From Candidatus Tectimicrobiota bacterium (GTDB lineage: Bacteria; UBA8248; JACPRG01): 47,158 nucleotides of DNA. The position numbers were made by a program, and so were the translations under genes. The stretch is from the NCBI GenBank assembly GCA_016190025.1, contig JACPRG010000105.1:1-47158 (forward strand). The letters run 5' to 3'. Below, piece after piece: positions 40,768 to 47,158 of the stretch. Every line of letters starts with the position of its first letter. Positions within the stretch are counted from its first letter, which is position 1. The notes under the pieces are model-generated. The model saw only the letters and a program-made list of their open reading frames with translations. It made no database searches and was not told the DNA's origin.

Positions 40768-41865
40768 ATGGCACTTCGAGTCGCAAACAACATCGCCGCA
40801 TTGACCGTCAACCGCTTCCTGGACAAGGCCAGCACGGACTTGTCCAAGTCCCTGGAGAGGCTGTCTTCTGGATTCCGGGTCAACAGGGCTTCCGACGACG
40901 CCGCGGGTCTGTCCGTCAGCCAGACGTTGCGGGCGAGCATCGCCGCCTTCAAGGTCGCCGCCCGGAACACCAGTGAGGCGACCTCTCTGGTGCAGGTGGC
41001 GGAAGGCTCCGTCAACGAGATCACCAACATCCTCGTCCGGCTCAAGGAGCTGGCCACGCAGGCGGCTTCGTCCAACGCCGGGACCAACCGGGACAAGATC
41101 GACGCGGAAGCCACCAACCTCATGAACGAGATCGAGCGGATCGCCGACTCGACCGAGTACGCCGGCATCAACCTCCTGCAGGGGACGTTCGGCAACACGG
41201 CGACCACGGACGCCGCCAGCGGCATCCTGACCTCGACGTTCAACGTGGCGGGGGCCAACGCCGGCGTCTACACCTTCTCGGACGCGGCCGGCACCGCCCT
41301 GAGCCTCGGCGACGGCACCACGACGCAGACCGTGACGCTCAGCGGCACCGGTCCCCAGTCGGTGAACTTCAGCACGCTGGGCATCAAGTTCGACCTCGAC
41401 ACCGGCTACAGCACCGACGTCGGGTTGAACGGCAAGAAGATCACCGTCGTTCAGGGAACCGGCGGCTCCTTCCAGGTGGGCGACAAGAACAACACCAACC
41501 ACCGGATCTCGTTCAACATCGCCGACTTCCAGACCGCCATGCTGAAGGACGGGGCGGCGCTCAGCATCGACCTCTCCACGCAGTCGGGGGCGCAGACGGC
41601 CTTGGCCGACATCGACACCGCCGTCGACTACGTGAACCTGAAGCGGGGCGACCTCGGCGCCGTGCTGAACCAGCTCGGATTCGCGGCCTCGAACATCGCC
41701 ACGAACGTCGAAAACCTGACCTCGGCGGAATCGGTCATCCGGGACGCGGACATGGCAACGGAGATCTCCGCGTTCACGAAGAACCAGATCCTGCTGCAGG
41801 CCTCGACGGCGATTCTGGCGCAGGCCAACCAGATCCCGGGGCTGGCGCTCCAGCTCCTGGCGTAA
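40768..41865 (+). CDS. fliC: Flagellin
   Basis: A 365-residue filament protein. The ATG at 40768 gives the canonical MALRVANNIAALTVNRFLDK and SLERLSSGFRVNRASDDAAG; an upstream in-frame start at 40681 would add 29 unrelated residues. The N-terminal D0/D1 continues through VQVAEGSVNEITNILVRLKE with LATQAAS. The C-terminal half ends SAESVIRDADMATEISAFTK and QASTAILAQANQIPGLALQL, strongly conserved. The centre is a short Thr/Gly/Asn-rich domain, with many Ser/Thr available for glycosylation. Transcription is from a sigma-28 site; the preceding three genes likely modify it. It is the only flagellin in the window. Confidence 0.96.
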   Translation: MALRVANNIAALTVNRFLDKASTDLSKSLERLSSGFRVNRASDDAAGLSVSQTLRASIAAFKVAARNTSEATSLVQVAEGSVNEITNILVRLKELATQAASSNAGTNRDKIDAEATNLMNEIERIADSTEYAGINLLQGTFGNTATTDAASGILTSTFNVAGANAGVYTFSDAAGTALSLGDGTTTQTVTLSGTGPQSVNFSTLGIKFDLDTGYSTDVGLNGKKITVVQGTGGSFQVGDKNNTNHRISFNIADFQTAMLKDGAALSIDLSTQSGAQTALADIDTAVDYVNLKRGDLGAVLNQLGFAASNIATNVENLTSAESVIRDADMATEISAFTKNQILLQASTAILAQANQIPGLALQLLA

Positions 41866-41875
41866 ACCTCCAGGC

Positions 41876-41896
41876 CCCCGGTCTCCCCGACCGGGG
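41876..41896 (+). repeat. Inverted repeat just after flagellin stop
   Basis: CCCCGGTC (41876-41883) pairs perfectly with GACCGGGG (41889-41896) over a 5-base loop. No T-tract follows, so it is more likely a 3'-end stabilising hairpin than a stand-alone terminator. Confidence 0.6.
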
Positions 41897-41917
41897 TGAG
41901 AGGACACATGGATTGGA

Positions 41918-41958
41918 GGAGGGATGGGGTCCTGGCCCCATCCCTCCCCCGCCGTTTT
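41918..41958 (+). terminator. Terminator-like 12-bp perfect hairpin after flagellin
   Basis: GGAGGGATGGGG (41918-41929) and CCCCATCCCTCC (41936-41947) form a perfect 12-bp stem with a 6-base loop. The nearest T-run is only TTTT at 41955-41958, 7 bases on, so efficiency is uncertain. It would protect or end the abundant flagellin message. Confidence 0.6.
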
Positions 41959-42066
41959 GGGGGCTCGGGGAGGACCGATGCGATTCGCGGGCGGCCACGG
42001 TCTTTCGGGATGGGGGCGCGCTTTCAAGCCTTCGGCGCTCGCCCGGTGGACCTCCGGAAAACGGGA

Positions 42067-42102
42067 AACCCTCTCGCCGGAAGGCGGGGAGGGTTGTTTT
42101 TT
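42067..42102 (+). terminator. Rho-independent terminator upstream of fliD
   Basis: AACCCTCTCGCC (42067-42078) pairs with GGCGGGGAGGGTT (42083-42095; one extra G) over a GGAA tetraloop, followed after one G by six T residues (42097-42102). This is the best canonical terminator between flagellin and fliD, 200 bases after the flagellin stop and 77 bases before the fliD start. Confidence 0.82.
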
Positions 42103-42178
42103 CTACGCGGCGGGGCGCGGGCCCCGGGGGCCGGCGGCCGCAGGCTCCCCGGCGCTATCCGAGCGGGAGTGAGGGGCC

Positions 42179-45100
42179 GTGGTTTCTCCGGTTGGCAGGA
42201 ACTTCATCAGCGGACTCGCTTCGGGCATCGACTTCGCCACCATGGTGGACCAGATCATCGCGGCGGAGTCGGGGGTGGTCACGCAGCTCCAGACCAAGCA
42301 GAGCGGCCTGATCGAGAAGCGCGACCTCTATCAGAGCCTGAACAGCCTCGTGCTCAGCCTGGCGGGCAAGGCGGAGTCCCTCCGCAAGGAGGACGCCTTC
42401 AACCTGCTGAAGGCCTCCCTGTCATCCCCGACGGCCTCCAAACCGGAAGACTTCCTGAGCGTGACCGCCTCGAAGACGGCGCTTCCCGGGACGTTCGACG
42501 TGGTTGTGGAGCAGCTGGCCCAGGCCCGGAAGGTGCAGTCCAAGGAGTTCGCCTCCCTCAACACCGCCTTGAACCTGAGCGGGGAGTTCCTGGTGGGCGG
42601 CAAGGTCATCCGCGTCCAGACCACCGACACCCTGACCAACATCCAGGACAAGATCAACGGTGCCAACTCCGGGTCCTCCCCCTCGGGGGTGACGGCCAGC
42701 GTCCTGACCGTCGGGACCAGCGAGTTCCGCCTCGTCCTCACCGCCGACGCCACGGGCAAAGATGGGTTCGGCCTTCAGGCGGGGGACTCCAGCGACCTCC
42801 TTTTTTCCGGGCTGGGCTTCTTCGTTTCCGGGGCCTCGGCCAAGACCATCACAAACGCCACCTCCAACGGCGCCAAGTCCGGCGCCTTCACCAGCAGCAC
42901 GGCGGCCGTGGGCGCCCTGCTCGACCTTTCCTCCGCCCCCAGCAGCGCCACCCTCACCGTCGGCGACAAGAGCAACGTCAACATCAACCTGGCCACGATG
43001 TCCCTCAACGACATCAAGGCCGCCATCGACGCCGCCGCCCCCACCGGCGTCACCACGCAGGTGGTCAGCGAGAGCCTGGACGGGGCGACCGTCTTCCGGC
43101 TGGAGATCAGCGGGACCACCACCTTCACCGATTCCAACAACGTCCTGGAAACCCTGGGGGTTCTCAAGCGGAGCGGCCTGACCGCCGCCCAGCAGTATAC
43201 GGGGTCCGTGGCCAACACCTCGGGCGCCCTGCCGGTCACGACGGCGACCACCTTCGCCACCATCGACGGCACGGCCATCCAGACGGGCGAGACCATCACC
43301 GTCACGGGGACGGACGTGGACGGCACGGCCGTCTCCGGGACTTTCACCATCGATCACGGCAACGCCTCTTTCGACGACCTGGGCGATCTGAAGACCTTCG
43401 TCGAGGGGCTGTTCACCAGCGGAGAGGTGACCGTCTCCTTCGACGCGAGCGGCAAGCTCACCGCCACCCAGACCACGACGGGCGAGACCAAGTTCACCCT
43501 TTCGGTGGTGGCCAACAACCAGCAGGGCGGGCAGCTCGACTTCGGGGCCCTGAGCGTGACTGCCCGGGGCCGGACGGCCGTCGTCCAGGAGGGTCAAAAC
43601 GCCGTTCTCACGGTGGACGGCACCCGGATGGAGCGGGGCTCCAACTCCATCAGCGACGCGGTCACCGGGGTCACCCTGGACCTGCGCAAGGCCTCGGCCG
43701 CCGACACCCTGACCGTTCAGCTGACGCGGGACCTGGACCAGCTCCGCGTGGACGTGGAAAACCTCTTCAACGACTACAACAGCATCATCGACTTCGTGAA
43801 CACCCAGAGCCAGTTCGATCCGGAGACCGACGCCGAGGCGCCGCCCCTGCTGGGCGAGTTCACGCTGGTGAGCCTCAAGGAGATGATGCAGACCGTGGCC
43901 GTCAGCTCGGTCCTGGGCCTGCCGGCGGACCGGAACATCCTGGCCCACGTGGGGATCGAGTCGGACCGGGACGGCAAGTTCACGGTGGACGCCGATAAGT
44001 TCAAGGCGGCGTTCCAGACCGACTTCCTGGGCTCGCGGCGGGTCTTCATCGGCGAGGGAACCGTCACCGACGGGGACGTGAGCTTTATCAGCTTCACCAA
44101 CAAGACCCAGGCCGGAACGTTCGACGTCAACATCACCCAGGCGGCGACGCAGGCCGCCGTGACCGGGACCACCGACCTCAGCGGGGGCCTGGCCGCCAAC
44201 GACACCGTCACCCTCACCGACAAGGCGACGGGCCGCGAGGCCGTCGTGGCCCTCACCACGAGCCAGTCCCTCACCAGCATCGTCAACGCGCTGAACTCGG
44301 CCTTCGCCGCCGAGGTGGCCCAGGTGGTGACCGCAAGCGTGGCCAACACCACCGACGGGGCCACGCCCATCACGGCCTCGACGACGTTTTCCAGCATTTT
44401 CGGGGCCGGCGTTGTCGCGGGAGACACCATCGACATCTCCGGGACGACGAAGCTGGGGAGATCCGTCTCCGGCGTGTTCACCATCTCCGCTCCCGCGACC
44501 GACACGGTGGGCCAGCTCCTTTCGGCCATCGAGACGACCTTTGAGAACGCCGTCACCGCCACGGTGGACACCTCCGGGAAGATCGTCGTCACCGACGCCG
44601 AGGTGGGGGACAGCAGCCTGTCCGTGACACTCATCGAGCGCAACCAGGGCGGCGGCGCGCTGGACTTCGGCCTGACGGGCGTCCCTGCGGAGGTGACCAC
44701 CCAGGGCCGCTACAAGATGGAGATGACGGCCAGCGCCAGCGGGAACTTCCTCAAGCTGGCGCACAACAACTACGGCAGCGCCCTGGGGTTCACGATCGCC
44801 CAGAGCTCCAACCAGCTGGGGATCACCGACCAGGAGTACGCGGGTCTGGACGTGGCGGGGACCATCAACGGCGAGACCGCCACGGGGACGGGGCGGACCC
44901 TCGAGGGGAATTCCGGCCAGGCCAACATCGACGGCCTGACGCTCCTGGTGACGATCACGGCGGCGGACCTGGCCAGCCAGGGAAACGCCCAGGGGAGCGT
45001 GAAGATCACCACGGGGGTCGCGGAGAAGCTGGTCCGGCTCCTGGACTCGGTCACCAGTTCCATCGACAAGGGGCTTCTGGCGAACCAGATCCAGAGCCTC

Positions 45101-45265
45101 GGGGACCAGGTGGATGACTCCCAGGACCAGATCGACCTGTTGAACCAGCGTCTGGAGGTGAAACGGGTGCGCCTGATGAATCAGTTCATCGGCATGGAGC
45201 AATCCCTGGCGAGGTTGCGGCAGGTGGGCGATTTCCTCACCCAACAGCTCGCCGCCTTGCGGTGA
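42179..45265 (+). CDS. fliD: Flagellar filament cap protein FliD (HAP2), unusually long
   Basis: A 1028-residue cap protein, about twice the usual 450-650. The N-terminus is standard: FISGLASGIDFATMVDQIIA and KRDLYQSLNSLVLSLAGKAE. So is the C-terminal coiled coil, LANQIQSLGDQVDDSQDQID with RLMNQFIGMEQSLARLRQV. Between them two similar beta-rich modules occur at about residues 343-462 and 720-850: each starts SVANT, runs through GTxVSGTFTI or GRSVSGVFTI, then VTVSFDASGKLT or VTATVDTSGKIV, and ends in LDFG. GTG at 42179 after GAGTGAGGGGCC is the start. fliS follows. Confidence 0.94.
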   Translation: MVSPVGRNFISGLASGIDFATMVDQIIAAESGVVTQLQTKQSGLIEKRDLYQSLNSLVLSLAGKAESLRKEDAFNLLKASLSSPTASKPEDFLSVTASKTALPGTFDVVVEQLAQARKVQSKEFASLNTALNLSGEFLVGGKVIRVQTTDTLTNIQDKINGANSGSSPSGVTASVLTVGTSEFRLVLTADATGKDGFGLQAGDSSDLLFSGLGFFVSGASAKTITNATSNGAKSGAFTSSTAAVGALLDLSSAPSSATLTVGDKSNVNINLATMSLNDIKAAIDAAAPTGVTTQVVSESLDGATVFRLEISGTTTFTDSNNVLETLGVLKRSGLTAAQQYTGSVANTSGALPVTTATTFATIDGTAIQTGETITVTGTDVDGTAVSGTFTIDHGNASFDDLGDLKTFVEGLFTSGEVTVSFDASGKLTATQTTTGETKFTLSVVANNQQGGQLDFGALSVTARGRTAVVQEGQNAVLTVDGTRMERGSNSISDAVTGVTLDLRKASAADTLTVQLTRDLDQLRVDVENLFNDYNSIIDFVNTQSQFDPETDAEAPPLLGEFTLVSLKEMMQTVAVSSVLGLPADRNILAHVGIESDRDGKFTVDADKFKAAFQTDFLGSRRVFIGEGTVTDGDVSFISFTNKTQAGTFDVNITQAATQAAVTGTTDLSGGLAANDTVTLTDKATGREAVVALTTSQSLTSIVNALNSAFAAEVAQVVTASVANTTDGATPITASTTFSSIFGAGVVAGDTIDISGTTKLGRSVSGVFTISAPATDTVGQLLSAIETTFENAVTATVDTSGKIVVTDAEVGDSSLSVTLIERNQGGGALDFGLTGVPAEVTTQGRYKMEMTASASGNFLKLAHNNYGSALGFTIAQSSNQLGITDQEYAGLDVAGTINGETATGTGRTLEGNSGQANIDGLTLLVTITAADLASQGNAQGSVKITTGVAEKLVRLLDSVTSSIDKGLLANQIQSLGDQVDDSQDQIDLLNQRLEVKRVRLMNQFIGMEQSLARLRQVGDFLTQQLAALR

Positions 45266-45297
45266 CGCACGGCGGGGGGAAAGGAGAGAGAACGAGC

Positions 45298-45729
45298 GTG
45301 GTCAGTCCATACGAACAATACCGGAGGGTTTCGGCGACCATGGCGAGTCCCGGTCGCTTGATCGTCTTGCTTTACGACCGGGCCGTCCGCGACCTGGAAA
45401 TCGCCGCGGCGGCGATCCGGGAAGGAAACCTGCTGCTCAAGGGTCAGCGCATCTCCCACGCGCAGGAGATCCTTTCGGAGCTTCTCGGCGCGCTGGATTT
45501 GCGGGCGGGGGGGGAGATCGCCGCCTCGCTGAGCCGCTTGTACCTGTATATGATCCAGCGTCTGTTGGAGGCCAACCGAAGCCTGAGCGTCCCGATTCTG
45601 GAAGAGGTGGCGACGCTGCTCCGGGAAATCCGGGCGGGCTGGGAAGGCGCCGCCAGGCAGGAGAGGCCCGCCGGTCCCTCGGGGCCGGCGTCCGAAGCGG
45701 CCGCGGCGCCCGGGGGGAGAAGGGCGTGA
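45298..45729 (+). CDS. fliS: Flagellin export chaperone FliS
   Basis: A 143-residue helical chaperone that keeps flagellin monomeric before export. From the GTG at 45298 (GGAG 11 bases upstream) it reads VVSPYEQYRRVSATMASPGR and LIVLLYDRAVRDLEIAAAAI, the FliS signature (NPYxxYxxxxVxTASPxxLIxMLYDGA). LLKGQRISHAQEILSELLGA and the C-terminal LLREIRAGWEGA helix follow, then a Gly/Ala/Pro tail. An ATG-like start at 45262 would add 12 unconserved residues. The stop overlaps the next gene's GTG. Confidence 0.94.
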   Translation: MVSPYEQYRRVSATMASPGRLIVLLYDRAVRDLEIAAAAIREGNLLLKGQRISHAQEILSELLGALDLRAGGEIAASLSRLYLYMIQRLLEANRSLSVPILEEVATLLREIRAGWEGAARQERPAGPSGPASEAAAAPGGRRA

Positions 45730-46190
45730 ATCCGGGCGGCCGGAGAGCGGTTGTTCCCGCCCCCCCCTGGTGGGTCCCGGTGCGGGAGCAGCTCCTCGAT
45801 TACGGCCGGCTGCTGGCGCTGGGCCAGGAGCTGTTGGAAACCCTGCGCGTCTATCCCAGCCCGGAGAAGCTGAAAGCCCTCTCGCGCCGGCGGGGGGAGG
45901 TCTTGCGCTCCCTGCAGGGCCGCGCCGGGCGCATGGAGGCGGAGGGCTTGTGGCCCCCCGGCCGCGCGGAGGGGGGCGTGCCGCCGGGCGCCCGGGCGGA
46001 GCTCCGCCGCGCCCTGGAGGCCGTTCAAGAGGTGGAGACCCAGTGCCGAAAGCTTCATGAGGAGCACCTGGAGCGGCTTCGTGGCGCCCTGCAGGACCTT
46101 CAGCGGTCCCGCCAGTTCGTCCGCGCTTACAAACCGGCCGCCTCGGTCTCCGCCCGCCCCGCCCGGGGCCGCGTGAACCTGAGCGGTTGA
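45726..46190 (+). CDS. Probable FliT-like flagellar chaperone
   Basis: A 154-residue helical protein rich in Arg, Glu and Leu. Helices run from about VREQLLDYGRLLALGQELLE to LSRRRGEVLRSLQG, and again from GARAELRRALEAVQEVETQC to LERLRGALQDLQRSRQFVRA. No strong motif is visible, but the GTG start inside the fliS stop, its size and its helical, anti-parallel layout are those of FliT, the FliD chaperone that usually follows fliS. The C-terminus is basic and Pro/Ala-rich. The call rests mostly on position. Confidence 0.55.
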   Translation: MNPGGRRAVVPAPPWWVPVREQLLDYGRLLALGQELLETLRVYPSPEKLKALSRRRGEVLRSLQGRAGRMEAEGLWPPGRAEGGVPPGARAELRRALEAVQEVETQCRKLHEEHLERLRGALQDLQRSRQFVRAYKPAASVSARPARGRVNLSG

Positions 46191-46237
46191 CCGGGCCCCT
46201 CGGATGTCCCCTCGATTTTTGTCTCAAGCGGTTGACC
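46182..46237 (+). repeat. Direct repeat AGCGGTTGACC
   Basis: The 11-base sequence AGCGGTTGACC occurs at 46182-46192, spanning the stop of the FliT-like gene, and at 46227-46237, inside the spacer of the sigma-28 promoter. The copies start 45 bases apart, about four helical turns. It may be chance or a regulator site. Confidence 0.4.
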
Positions 46238-46251
46238 TCTGATCCCGATAA
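46224..46251 (+). promoter_or_regulatory. Third sigma-28 (FliA) promoter
   Basis: TCAA (46224-46227) and CCGATAA (46245-46251) are 17 bases apart, exactly as at 28122 and 40567. It lies in the gap after the FliT-like gene and would start transcription near 46258, 63 bases before the small gene at 46321. The -35 match is weaker than at flgM. Confidence 0.72.
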
Positions 46252-46320
46252 GAAAATTGCCGTCAAGAAGTCATCGGCCCGTCGGCGATCTCGTCTCGGG
46301 CCCGACCAGGCGGAGGGTGG

Positions 46321-46581
46321 ATGAGCATCGTTGCCTTACAAGTCCAGGCGATCCTTCGCAACTTCGACCGAAAACTCTCCTCGCCCCGCGACGCCAGAGA
46401 GGATGAGCGAAAGCCGTCCGCATCGGCGCCGCGGGACGAGGTCACGATCTCCTTGGAGGCCAAGAGGCGGCACCTGATGGACCAGATCGCGGGGCGGGTC
46501 GTCCGGGAGATCGCCGCCCAGGCGATCCGCGACCCTCGCGGGGAGGAAGAAGCCACCCGGGACGGGCGGGCGGGCGGATAG
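46321..46581 (+). CDS. Small unknown protein under late flagellar control
   Basis: An 86-residue protein I do not recognise. It has a helical N-terminus (MSIVALQVQAILRNFDRKL), a polar middle, then DEVTISLEAKRRHLMDQIAG and RVVREIAAQAI. The EVTISLEAKR stretch resembles the VxLSxEAK segment seen in FlgM-like and other small flagellar-locus proteins, but no FlgM helices follow. GGAGGGTGG precedes the ATG. It is the first gene after the third sigma-28 promoter, which argues that it is a real, late-expressed flagellar gene. Confidence 0.6.
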   Translation: MSIVALQVQAILRNFDRKLSSPRDAREDERKPSASAPRDEVTISLEAKRRHLMDQIAGRVVREIAAQAIRDPRGEEEATRDGRAGG

Positions 46582-46686
46582 CGGCCGGCTTCGCGCTCCG
46601 GGTTTTTGGACGGGTCTTGCCGCCGGGCGGCCGTGGGGGTGCGGGGCGGCTTCGGCGTCTCGGACATCTTCAAGAGCGGGGACACG

Positions 46687-47158
46687 ATGAGGTCGCTGGA
46701 AGAGAATGGCTCGTCCTCGATGCGCGGGGGACTCTGGTGTCGGCGGCTCGCCAGAAAGGAAGAACTTCTCCGGTCCCTGGAGACCCTGATGGCGAGGCTG
46801 GGCGACGGGGGGGAGATCGAGGAGTTCTTCCAGAAGCTGACCGCCTGGTCGGCGGATCTGGTGGATGCGCGTAAGGCGTCCCTCTTCTTGTTGGATCGGT
46901 CCTCCGGAAACCTGGTCTTGCGGACGGCCCACGGCGACATGCCGGACCTGCAGATCTTCTCTCCCGTGCTTCTCGGGAAGGAGTGGGAGAAGCTCTTGGG
47001 GGCGGAAGGCCTTTGTGTGCCGCCGGCGGCGGAGTTGGGGGGGCTGGAGAGCGGGCCCTCGGGGGGATGGCTGGTCGTCCCCCTGGTGATCCGCAACCAG
47101 CTTCTCGCGGTCCTCCTGGCGGAGCGCCCGCCTGGGATCCCCTTCCTGAGAGCCGATC
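46687..47158 (+). CDS. GAF-domain protein (3' end cut by the window edge)
   Basis: A frame open from the ATG at 46687 to the end of the window (157 codons, no stop). The translation has ARKEELLRSLETLMARLGDG, then a GAF domain with KASLFLLDRSSGNLVLRTAH, a Gly/Pro-rich loop, then WLVVPLVIRNQLLAVLLAER. This is the pattern of GAF sensory domains in histidine kinases, sigma-54 activators and cyclic-nucleotide enzymes; the effector lies beyond the edge. The start is uncertain: GAGCGGGG is a modest ribosome site, and the same frame is open back to the stop of the previous gene, with GTG codons at 46633 and 46639. It lies 105 bases after the small gene, maybe in the same sigma-28 transcript. A kinase partner for the NtrC-type regulator is one possibility. 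Confidence 0.72.
   Translation, partial: MRSLEENGSSSMRGGLWCRRLARKEELLRSLETLMARLGDGGEIEEFFQKLTAWSADLVDARKASLFLLDRSSGNLVLRTAHGDMPDLQIFSPVLLGKEWEKLLGAEGLCVPPAAELGGLESGPSGGWLVVPLVIRNQLLAVLLAERPPGIPFLRAD

Larger units (their letters stand above)
41866..42178. other. Intergenic region between flagellin and fliD
   Basis: These 313 bases hold three consecutive hairpins (41876, 41918 and 42067), described separately, and no gene I can support. The last 75 bases, after the final T-tract, are almost pure G/C and should hold the fliD promoter or leader, but no sigma-28, sigma-54 or sigma-70 match was found there. Confidence 0.5.

Noticed and set aside
41924..42172. An 82-codon frame between flagellin and fliD, with a GGGGAGGACC site before an internal ATG
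   Set aside because: It overlaps two hairpins and a terminator, and the product is Gly/Arg/Pro-rich with no recognisable domain.
43991..43998. GCCGATAA inside fliD
   Set aside because: It encodes conserved-frame residues (Ala-Asp-Lys) within the gene and has no -35 match.
46591..46616. CCGG-loop-CCGG followed by GTTTTT after the small gene at 46321 as a terminator
   Set aside because: The stem is only about four base pairs, too weak to call.
1..47158. tRNA, rRNA, CRISPR arrays, insertion sequences or prophage
   Set aside because: None was seen; no transposase or integrase motifs and no spaced direct-repeat array were found.

Overview
The window is one continuous flagellar gene cluster, every gene on the + strand, in very GC-rich DNA. 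P- and L-ring genes (flgI, flgH) show a diderm bacterium. A sigma-54 activator, two good sigma-54 promoters, fliA/flgM and three sigma-28-type promoters show a three-tier flagellar hierarchy. FlhF/FlhG suggest control of flagellar number and position. The content resembles flagellar loci of Desulfobacterota (former Deltaproteobacteria), Nitrospirota or NC10-like lineages, but no taxonomic marker is present, so the phylum is not settled.

Layout. 1-13389: an export, motor and regulation block: motE (cut by the left edge), motA, two motB-like genes, fliL, fliM, fliN, fliO, fliP, fliQ, fliR, flhB, flhA, flhF, flhG, fliA, mostly overlapping or a few bases apart. 13641-15128: an NtrC-type sigma-54 activator. 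15427-20560: a sigma-54 promoter, then flgB, flgC, fliE, fliK, flgD, flgE and a strong terminator. 20606-22510: a DUF2802-like gene, a second FliK-like gene and a FlhB C-terminal-domain gene, closed by a probable terminator. 22652-28086: a second sigma-54 promoter, then flgF, flgG, flgA, flgH, flgI and a FlgJ-M23 peptidase fusion. 28122-31839: a sigma-28 promoter, then flgM, flgN, flgK, flgL. 32139-40569: three large glycosyltransferase/methyltransferase genes, two with TPR repeats, a probable flagellin-modification island. 40567-46190: a sigma-28 promoter, flagellin, terminator-like hairpins, fliD, fliS and a FliT-like gene. 46224-47158: a third sigma-28 promoter, a small unknown gene, and a GAF-domain gene running off the right edge.

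How it works together. FliP/Q/R/FlhB/FlhA with FliO form the export gate. FliM/FliN form the switch and MotA with the second MotB the stator. FlhF/FlhG set number and place. The NtrC-type regulator presumably opens the two sigma-54 hook-basal-body operons. FlgM export after hook completion then frees FliA for the flagellin, hook-filament and filament-era genes. The genes fliF, fliG, fliH, fliI and fliJ are absent; the truncated motE at the left edge suggests that they lie just upstream.

Most notable: a MotB paralogue without the ion-binding Asp, next to one that has it; a GT2-methyltransferase-GT4-methyltransferase single-chain protein and a triple GT2-TPR protein between flgL and flagellin; a second FliK/FlhB-like pair; a 1028-residue FliD with an internal duplication; three sigma-28 sites sharing one spacing; and an open-ended GAF gene at the right edge.
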